Assembly (NCBI RefSeq): GCF_029318635.1
Contig: NZ_CP119676.1
Location: 2,245,001-2,309,000 of the forward strand
Source: Varunaivibrio sulfuroxidans
GTDB lineage: Bacteria > Pseudomonadota > Alphaproteobacteria > Rhodospirillales > Magnetovibrionaceae
Reading direction: 5' to 3'
Length of the DNA stretch: 64,000 nt
The notes under the pieces are model-generated. The model ran no database searches. It was not told the origin of the DNA and was given only the letters and a program-made list of their open reading frames with translations. A program made the position numbers and the translations under genes. How positions within the stretch are numbered: position 1 is the first letter of the stretch; each line of letters begins with the position of its first letter. Positions 16,979 through 22,116 of the stretch are shown here, one piece after another.

Positions 16979-17182
16979 TTAATTTCCCTTGTAGTGGCGG
17001 ATCAACGCGCCCATCGGCACCGCGGTTCCCGTTGCCGGGTTAAGCACGTCGGGCGTAAAGTAGGGAACGCCGTCGCGATCGGCGCGCAGGCTTTTCGGTG
17101 GAGCGATAAACATCGCCGCCAAACCGACCACCGTGATCACCAATGCCGCGGCGGCGTATATCCGCATGAAGATCTTGGCCAC
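16979..17182 (-). CDS. Small single-span membrane protein (67 aa) of the sulfur operon
   Basis: Starts at GTG 17182, seven to eight nt after GGGGAGGAG, which rules out the upstream TTG that lies inside that ribosome site. The protein has one hydrophobic helix (about residues 8-28) followed by a short soluble domain containing VPYFTPDVLNPATG and VPMGALIRHYKG. There is no cysteine. The last motif resembles VAVSELMNYYIDNPP of the 90-residue protein, so the two may be paralogues that diverged in the tail. Located 39 bp after tusA. Function unknown; membrane partner of the YeeE/TusA system by context. Confidence 0.78.
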   Translation of the reverse strand: MAKIFMRIYAAAALVITVVGLAAMFIAPPKSLRADRDGVPYFTPDVLNPATGTAVPMGALIRHYKGN

Positions 17183-17221
17183 GATCGTTCTCCTCCCCAA
17201 ACCTCACTCAAATCCCGAGGG

Positions 17222-17524
17222 TTAATCCTTGCGGATGTAAACTTTCCAGCAACGGGCATCCTTGACCGTTTCCAGATGGGTCGCGCCGAGATCGTCGCAC
17301 AGTGGCGGCAGCGCCTCCACCGACGACGGGTTATCGACCATCACCTCGATGACCTCGCCGACATCGATTTGCCCGATCGCTTTTTTGGTCATCAACTGTG
17401 GTCGCGGGCAACTGTCGCCGAGGCAATCGACGGACTTCACCACACCGTAGGTCGCGCCGTCGCTCAAGGTTACGTCGTGGCGTTCGTCTACGTCTTTTTT
17501 CTTGGTTTTGCCAAATAGGCCCAT
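17222..17524 (-). CDS. tusA: TusA-family sulfur carrier protein
   Basis: A SirA/TusA-fold protein with the defining motif CPRP at residues 39-42; Cys39 is the persulfide-bearing residue, and an extra Cys34 lies just before it. The first 18 residues, basic then acidic (KTKKKDVDE), extend beyond the usual TusA fold and might dock to a partner. Members accept sulfane sulfur from rhodaneses or from YeeE-type channels and pass it to DsrE-type proteins. The gene lies 48 bp after the second YeeE gene, exactly the partner expected from known YeeE-TusA (thiosulfate uptake) pairs. Confidence 0.9.
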   Translation of the reverse strand: MGLFGKTKKKDVDERHDVTLSDGATYGVVKSVDCLGDSCPRPQLMTKKAIGQIDVGEVIEVMVDNPSSVEALPPLCDDLGATHLETVKDARCWKVYIRKD

Positions 17525-17572
17525 GGAAAATTCCCTCCTTTAAATCGCGCCATCGCAATGCGACGGCGTCGT

Positions 17573-18226
17573 TCAGGCTGCGTGATTCTTGGTTTGGGCG
17601 TCGTCGTGGTGGTGTTCGGCGGCCACTATCTTGTGGTGCTCGGCCTGAACTTTTTCCTTGCGCAAGATGGCGCGGTAGATGGCGAACAGGGCGGCGATTT
17701 GCGCCAGACCGAAGACAAGAGCGGGAATCCCCAATTTGGTTTGTAATGTCGCCGCGTTGGCGTAGCCCAATTGCAGCGCGGGCAAGTTGGGTTCGCCCGT
17801 CATCGAGGTCGGCGCGGGCGGCCAATAGTTCGATGACCACGCTAATGAAAATAGGAACATGCCGATAAAGGTGAACAACAACGCCCACAACGCGCCGACG
17901 TTGCCCTCGCCGGTTTTGACCCACGTCGATACCGTGCACGCGCCCGCCAGAACCATCCCGATACCGAATAGGAACAGCCCGGCGAAGGTGTTCAACCCAA
18001 CATCGAAATGCATAGGATGGCCTTCGCCGAAGGTCAAAAACAAGGTAAATCCGAAGGTCAAGATCATCATCGCCACCAGCATCGCCTTGGTGTTGCGATA
18101 GGTTTTGAACAAAATGGCGTCGCGCAGAGCGGCGGTGTTGCAAAAACGCGAACGCTGCACCAAAAGCCCAGTGACGGAACCGAAAATGAACGCGGCGAGG
18201 TCGCCGCCGATAGGGGACAGGTTCAT
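17573..18226 (-). CDS. YeeE/YedE-family thiosulfate/sulfur channel, half-size subunit 1
   Basis: A polytopic membrane protein (217 aa) of the YeeE/YedE family. It shows the hallmark motif RSRFCNTAALRDA with Cys29 and the second pore motif AGACTVSTWVKTGEGN with Cys97. In YeeE the central cysteines relay thiosulfate across the membrane. Full-length YeeE has both halves in one chain; here the halves are separate genes, as in many proteobacteria. The hydrophilic tail is His- and Ala-rich. It begins 5 bp after the first half and precedes tusA. Confidence 0.9.
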   Translation of the reverse strand: MNLSPIGGDLAAFIFGSVTGLLVQRSRFCNTAALRDAILFKTYRNTKAMLVAMMILTFGFTLFLTFGEGHPMHFDVGLNTFAGLFLFGIGMVLAGACTVSTWVKTGEGNVGALWALLFTFIGMFLFSLAWSSNYWPPAPTSMTGEPNLPALQLGYANAATLQTKLGIPALVFGLAQIAALFAIYRAILRKEKVQAEHHKIVAAEHHHDDAQTKNHAA

Positions 18227-18231
18227 CCCGC

Positions 18232-18723
18232 TTATCCTTCCAGAATTTTTTTATAAATCATCGACCCCACCCAGGCTCCGGCGATAATCCCGCTGATCGC
18301 GAGGTAGCCGCCCAGATTCATTTCCGGGGTGAGTCCGAAAAAGGTCGATACGTTGCACACGAAGGCGAGCCGGATGCCGATGCCCATCAGCAACCCGCCG
18401 ATGGTGATCAGCGCCCACTCGGAAATGCGCCGGGGAAAGCGCAAGTAAAACTCTTTGCTGAGGAGGGCGCCCACGAAGGCGCCGAAAAACATGCCCAGGC
18501 TGATATAGATTTTCCAATAGGTGGGATCGGGCTTGAAGACGAGATCCCAGAAGGGAATCTGTTTTAAGGTGTCGCCCAGGAAAAACTTGGCGATCAGTCC
18601 GGTCATCATGGTTTCGCCGCCGCCGACCGTCCATGCGCCGACCACGAGAAAGAGGAAAATATCTAAAATCGCAATTGCCGCCAGGGCGATCACGGGATCG
18701 AGGGTTTTTTTGAAAAAGTCCAT
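18232..18723 (-). CDS. YeeE/YedE-family thiosulfate/sulfur channel, half-size subunit 2
   Basis: A polytopic membrane protein with the family pore motif FVCNVSTFFGLTPEMNLGG (Cys123) and the re-entrant glycine-rich helix GGLLMGIGIRLAF. The likely start is ATG 18723 (163 residues); an upstream TTG/ATG-like start at 18756 would add 11 residues. GGGGAG lies about 11 nt upstream of 18723. It is the first gene of the long minus-strand sulfur operon and follows a leader of about 265 nt. With the next gene it forms one two-subunit channel. Confidence 0.88.
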   Translation of the reverse strand: MDFFKKTLDPVIALAAIAILDIFLFLVVGAWTVGGGETMMTGLIAKFFLGDTLKQIPFWDLVFKPDPTYWKIYISLGMFFGAFVGALLSKEFYLRFPRRISEWALITIGGLLMGIGIRLAFVCNVSTFFGLTPEMNLGGYLAISGIIAGAWVGSMIYKKILEG

Positions 18724-18989
18724 AGCCTCAATATCTCCCCACTGTAGAAACGCCACCTCGAACGCCCGGGCCTGAACGCCTGGGCCGCGCCGATACCTCC
18801 CCGGTTCGGCTTTTCGTCGTTGTCGGGTCCTTCTGGCGCGCCCTCCCTGATGGGGGGCATGTTCCCGTTCAACGGTATTGGCGGCTCATTATGGAAACTG
18901 TAAGCCTCGGGTTTCCTCAGGTGGTAGTAATTATTGCCAACACATTTTTTTATTTTTCGGGTTTTTGCCGGGCCTTTCCGGGACCTTTC
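18724..18989 (-). promoter_or_regulatory. Long 5' leader of the sulfur operon with inverted repeats
   Basis: If the TATAAT promoter at 18996-19001 is used, about 265 nt of RNA precede the first YeeE gene without a good open frame. The leader contains GGAAAC/GTTTCC around the sequence CTGAGGAAACCCGAGG, a GGCT/AGCC pair, CCGTTGAACGG, and a CCC/GGG-rich pairing further down. Such length and pairing suggest a structured regulatory RNA, but I do not match it to a known riboswitch class. Confidence 0.4.
18970..18989. promoter_or_regulatory. Two adjacent 10-bp direct repeats at the operon start site
   Basis: GGGCCTTTCC (18970-18979) and GGGACCTTTC (18980-18989) lie directly after one another, at about +1 to +20 of the predicted YeeE transcript. 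Ribbon-helix-helix repressors often bind tandem repeats of this kind, and such a protein is encoded divergently next door, so this is a candidate operator. Confidence 0.4.
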
Positions 18990-18995
18990 ATGGGG

Positions 18996-19023
18996 ATTAT
19001 ACGCGCGACGGCACATATCACAA
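18996..19023 (-). promoter_or_regulatory. Sigma-70-type promoter of the sulfur operon
   Basis: Read on the minus strand, TTGTGA (19023-19018) and a perfect TATAAT (19001-18996) are separated by 16 bp. Transcription would begin near 18989 and run into the YeeE genes. Confidence 0.6.
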
Positions 19024-19143
19024 AGATAAATTGATATTTTTAATAAAATACAAATTAATATTGTTAATAAAATAATGGTAGACTATGCGTCGCCGGGCCC
19101 CTGGCCCATCCCTTCGTCCATGATCCGTTGGAGCGCGGTTAAG
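19024..19143 (+). promoter_or_regulatory. AT-rich promoter region of the ribbon-helix-helix gene
   Basis: About 50 bp at 19020-19075 are almost pure A/T and contain TTGATA followed 17 bp later by ATTAATATT, suitable for a promoter running rightwards. A start near 19065 makes the ATG at 19144 (78-nt leader) more plausible than the ATG at 19075, which would be nearly leaderless. Confidence 0.4.
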
Positions 19144-19446
19144 ATGTCCATATACTCGGAAATTTCGGCGGATAATTTTCTACTGCATATGTTCAATGCC
19201 TGCACGATGGATCAAGTGAGCGAGTTCGTGCCTGAAAAACGTGGGTTTCGTCTTCACGGGCACAGCACGACGATCCGCCTGGAGCGGGTGTTTTGGACTG
19301 TTCTCGAAGAAATGTCGCGCAAGATGGGCATGACGTTGCCCGAACTGGTGGTGCGTATTCATGACCAATGCCTGGTGGCGAACGACAAGAATTTGTCGTC
19401 GTGTTTGCGCGTGATTTGCATGAAATACATGAATATCTACGCCTGA
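19144..19446 (+). CDS. Ribbon-helix-helix DNA-binding regulator
   Basis: The core GHSTTIRLERVFWTVLEEM followed by a helix pair and NLSSCLRVICMKY matches the RHH_4-type ribbon-helix-helix family, small dimeric DNA-binding proteins found in many alphaproteobacteria. The strand TTIRLE would enter the DNA major groove. The start is uncertain: ATG 19144 is used here because a GGAG lies upstream and promoter geometry favours it; ATG 19075 and ATG 19207 are alternatives. It is divergent from the YeeE-headed sulfur operon and separated from it by 420 bp with possible operator repeats, so it may regulate that operon. Confidence 0.75.
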   Translation: MSIYSEISADNFLLHMFNACTMDQVSEFVPEKRGFRLHGHSTTIRLERVFWTVLEEMSRKMGMTLPELVVRIHDQCLVANDKNLSSCLRVICMKYMNIYA

Positions 19447-19861
19447 GGTCCGGACAATAGGTCGATTCCCGCCGTTTTCTCACCTGGGTTTTTCCGTCAT
19501 CTCATTGGATTTTTCACACTGGGCGCGTAGACTAGGGTCAGGACCTCTTCATCCCGTCCCGCAGGAAGTTGTGAAAAATGCCCCAGGAACGTCGTCGAAG
19601 ACTTTTGAAAGTGAACGGCACTTCCGGCAAGTCTTCTCCTAGGTCTGTGACATTTTTCACAAACCAGACGCATCAGATGAAGAGGGCCTGACCCTAGTGG
19701 ATCGACTCCGACGTTTCGCTCCCGCGAACCATCGGGCCGACCACTATCTATCTTTTTGTTGCAGTTTGATTTCTTCACACATTTGTGTCCAATTGCATCG
19801 GACTCAAATGTTAAACTCAAACCACTAGAGGTCGTTTTTTACTGCGATTAAGGAGTCGGTC
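19447..19861. other. Non-coding region containing a long palindromic element
   Basis: A 415-bp gap whose main content is the 168-bp inverted repeat described separately at 19531-19698. The remaining sequence on both sides holds no convincing open frame; the last 60 bp are AT-rich and probably carry the promoter of the next gene, which has a strong AAGGAG ribosome site. Confidence 0.5.
19531..19698. repeat. 168-bp imperfect palindrome (REP/MITE-like element)
   Basis: The ends ACTAGGGTCAGG and CCTGACCCTAGT are perfect 12-bp complements. After one mismatch, CCTCTTCATC pairs with GATGAAGAGG. Further in, GTGAAAAATG (19571-19580) pairs with CATTTTTCAC (19651-19660), and GAAGACTT with AAGTCTTC around an apical AAGTG/CACTT hairpin. 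Most of the element could fold as one long stem. Such GGGTCAGG-ended palindromes resemble the REP or MITE elements mobilised by IS200-like (Y1) transposases, but no transposase is in the window. I see no target-site duplication. Confidence 0.65.
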
Positions 19862-20320
19862 GTGAAGCGTTCCGCGCCCCCGCGTGAATGGATCGCGTTT
19901 CTCGCATGGTGTCGGGCGCGGGGCCTGAGGGGATTGCCTGCCCACCCGTGGACGGTGTCGGCGTATTTGCGCTGGGTCGAGGCGCACCATGGGTATGCCC
20001 AGGTGCTTCGCCACTTGAGGGTGATTTCTCATCGTCATCTGATGGTTTCGTCGTTCTCGCCCGAGCGTCACCCGTTGGTGCTGCGCACTTTGGGCGCTAT
20101 TAAGGCGCGAAGTAAGACCGCGGGGGCGCGTTCGGCGTTGTTCGATGACGCCGACGTTTTGGCGACGCCTTCGGATGTGTCGAAAAAACGGGGCGGGGGA
20201 AAGAAAAAGTTATCTTCCAGGATGTTGCGCGAAGATGCGCCCTCTCCCGCCACGCCCCGAGGCCGCCCCCTGCGCCGCGGCCCGAGACTGGTTTCGAGGC
20301 GGCCCGAAAAACAACCTTAG
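19862..20320 (+). CDS. Orphan integrase N-terminal (SAM-like) domain protein
   Basis: The first 85 residues read like the core-binding, SAM-like N-terminal domain of tyrosine recombinases: WIAFLAWCRARGLRGLPAHP, SAYLRWVE and HPLVLRTLGAIK. No catalytic domain follows; instead there is a basic low-complexity tail with KKRGGGKKK and many Arg/Pro. The start is GTG 19862 with AAGGAG six nt upstream. It could be a recombinase remnant or a stand-alone DNA-binding protein. The palindromic element immediately upstream points to a region of past mobility. I am unsure of function. Confidence 0.6.
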   Translation: MKRSAPPREWIAFLAWCRARGLRGLPAHPWTVSAYLRWVEAHHGYAQVLRHLRVISHRHLMVSSFSPERHPLVLRTLGAIKARSKTAGARSALFDDADVLATPSDVSKKRGGGKKKLSSRMLREDAPSPATPRGRPLRRGPRLVSRRPEKQP

Positions 20321-20581
20321 AGAGAATGTTTTTTGCAGTGCAAAATTTTTTGTTATGCCGTGGCCCATCTCACTGAAAGATGATACCTTTTCTCGCATCG
20401 TTAACATGATGCGCCGCAATACAAGGTGGTTGTGCGCGGCGCCGTATCGGCTTCGCGCCCGTTCGAAGCGAGGACGCCGCCAAAGCAAGGACGCCGCCAA
20501 AACTAAGGACGCCGAACGATGACAGCGATGGTCCCGACCCCGACCTCGGCCTCGACCTCGACTCCATGTCGCGAGGATTCG
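20321..20581. other. Gap before maoC with short tandem repeat
   Basis: No convincing gene. A 55-codon frame from ATG 20355 to TGA at 20522 is open but basic and of odd composition. At 20471-20516 a 17-bp unit AGGACGCCGCCAAAxxx occurs twice, with a third partial copy, just before the maoC ribosome site. Confidence 0.4.
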
Positions 20582-21004
20582 ATGCACGGCTATTATTTCG
20601 AAGAACTCGAAATCGGCATGTGCGATTTTTATGGGAAGACGGTGACGGATGCCGACATCGTCATGTTCGCCGGCATTTCCGGGGACACCAATCCCGTCCA
20701 CCTGAACCACGAATTCGCCAGCAAGACCCCGTTCGAGGGGCGGATCGCCCATGGCATGTTAACGGCGAGTTTCATTTCCACGGTGATCGGCACCAAGTTG
20801 CCCGGTCCGGGGTGCATTTATATCAGTCAGGGTTTGCGCTTCAAGGCGCCGGTCAAAACCGGCGACACGGTGGTGGCCCGGGCGACGATCACCAAACTGA
20901 TCCCCGAACGCCATTTCGTGGAATTGGCCTGCGTGTGCACGGTGGGCGAGCGGGTGGTGTTGGACGGCGAGGCCACGGTCATGGCGCCGTCCCTAAAGCG
21001 CTGA
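20582..21004 (+). CDS. MaoC-family (R)-specific enoyl-CoA hydratase
   Basis: A hot-dog-fold hydratase of the MaoC/PhaJ type. The catalytic motif is clear: DADIVMFAGISGDTNPVHLN, with the Asp and His of the D-x5-H hydratase signature, then IAHGMLTASFIS. PhaJ relatives convert trans-2-enoyl-CoA to (R)-3-hydroxyacyl-CoA for polyhydroxyalkanoate or fatty-acid metabolism; the real substrate cannot be assigned here. ATG 20582 has GAGG six nt upstream and gives 140 residues, the normal length; a frame with ATG 20519 would add a Thr/Ser/Pro-rich tail and is less likely. It precedes ribF by 85 bp. Confidence 0.88.
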   Translation: MHGYYFEELEIGMCDFYGKTVTDADIVMFAGISGDTNPVHLNHEFASKTPFEGRIAHGMLTASFISTVIGTKLPGPGCIYISQGLRFKAPVKTGDTVVARATITKLIPERHFVELACVCTVGERVVLDGEATVMAPSLKR

Positions 21005-21089
21005 TCAAGTCCCTCGGAACCGCTTTTTTCACCTTTTGCATGCGCTTTCCCCTTGACCCGGAACGGGCGCGCTGACACCTTTCGCCGTC

Positions 21090-22040
21090 ATGCGAATTTT
21101 TCGACACTATAACGACCTCCCCCCCGAGGTTTTGGGCGGCGCCGTCGCCATCGGCAACTTCGACGGCGTGCACCTTGGCCATCAGGCGGTGATCGGCGAG
21201 GCGGGGACGATTGCGCGCGCGGCGAACATTCCGTGGGCGGTGCTGACGTTCGAACCCCATCCGCGCAGCGTGTTCAAGCCGAATGATCCGCCGTTTCGCC
21301 TAACCCCGTTTCGCACCAAATCCCGCCATATCGAGGCGCTGGGCGTCGATGTGTTGGTGGTGCAGCATTTCGACAAGGATTTTTCCCAGCGCCCGGCCGA
21401 AGATTTCGTCAATCGCGTCCTCGGCGATGGTTTGGGCGCGCGCCATGTCATCGCGGGTTACGATTTCGTGTTCGGTCGCGGTCGCGGCGGGGATTGCGAT
21501 ATGCTGTTGCACATGGGTAAGGAAAAGGGGTTCGACTTTACCGCCGTCAGCAAGGTGACCGACGCCCAGGGCGAGATTTACTCCTCGACCCGGGTGCGCA
21601 ATGCGCTGATGAACGCCAACCCCCGCGAGGCCGCGTTCGTGTTGGGCCGCTCGTTTGAGGTCGATGGACGTGTCGAGCACGGCGATGCGCGGGGGCGGAC
21701 CATCGGTTTCGCGACGGCGAACATTCATCTCGATGAATACATTCGACCGGCGCGCGGCGTCTACGCGGTGCGCGCGGGCGTCGATGCGGGGGAAAGCACC
21801 CGGTGGCTGAACGGTGTCGCCAATTTGGGTAAACGCCCGACTTTCGCCGGTGAGGATATCGTGCTGGAGGCGCATCTGTTCGATTTCGCGGGCGATCTGT
21901 ACGGTCGGCATCTACGCATTCAACTGATCGACTACCTGCGCGAGGAACGGAAATTCGATACCCTGGAAGCGTTGCGCGCGCAGATCGGGCGCGATTGCGA
22001 AAAAGCGAAACGGATATTGTCGCGCCACCCCGGCGTTTGA
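21090..22040 (+). CDS. ribF: Bifunctional riboflavin kinase/FAD synthetase RibF
   Basis: Makes FMN then FAD. The N-terminal FAD synthetase domain shows AIGNFDGVHLGHQAV and the nucleotide-binding SSTRVRNALMN; the C-terminal riboflavin kinase domain shows GRTIGFATANIHL (the GxxxGxPTANL-type substrate motif) and VANLGKRPTF. Length 316 residues is typical. It lies just upstream of ileS and lspA, an order found in many proteobacteria (ribF-ileS-lspA), which strengthens all three assignments. Confidence 0.95.
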   Translation: MRIFRHYNDLPPEVLGGAVAIGNFDGVHLGHQAVIGEAGTIARAANIPWAVLTFEPHPRSVFKPNDPPFRLTPFRTKSRHIEALGVDVLVVQHFDKDFSQRPAEDFVNRVLGDGLGARHVIAGYDFVFGRGRGGDCDMLLHMGKEKGFDFTAVSKVTDAQGEIYSSTRVRNALMNANPREAAFVLGRSFEVDGRVEHGDARGRTIGFATANIHLDEYIRPARGVYAVRAGVDAGESTRWLNGVANLGKRPTFAGEDIVLEAHLFDFAGDLYGRHLRIQLIDYLREERKFDTLEALRAQIGRDCEKAKRILSRHPGV

Positions 22041-22116
22041 TGGCGGCGCGCTTTGTACGGCGATGATTTTATGAAGGTGGGCGCGCGGGCGCTAAACATA
22101 ATGAAAAAAATGGATC

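Noticed and set aside
18690..19016. A minus-strand frame across the sulfur-operon leader
   Set aside because: It runs through the predicted promoter and has no coding-like codon use or homology; the region is better read as a leader RNA.
20355..20522. A 55-codon frame before maoC
   Set aside because: Odd basic composition, contains the repeat units and no ribosome site; kept only as a note in the gap.
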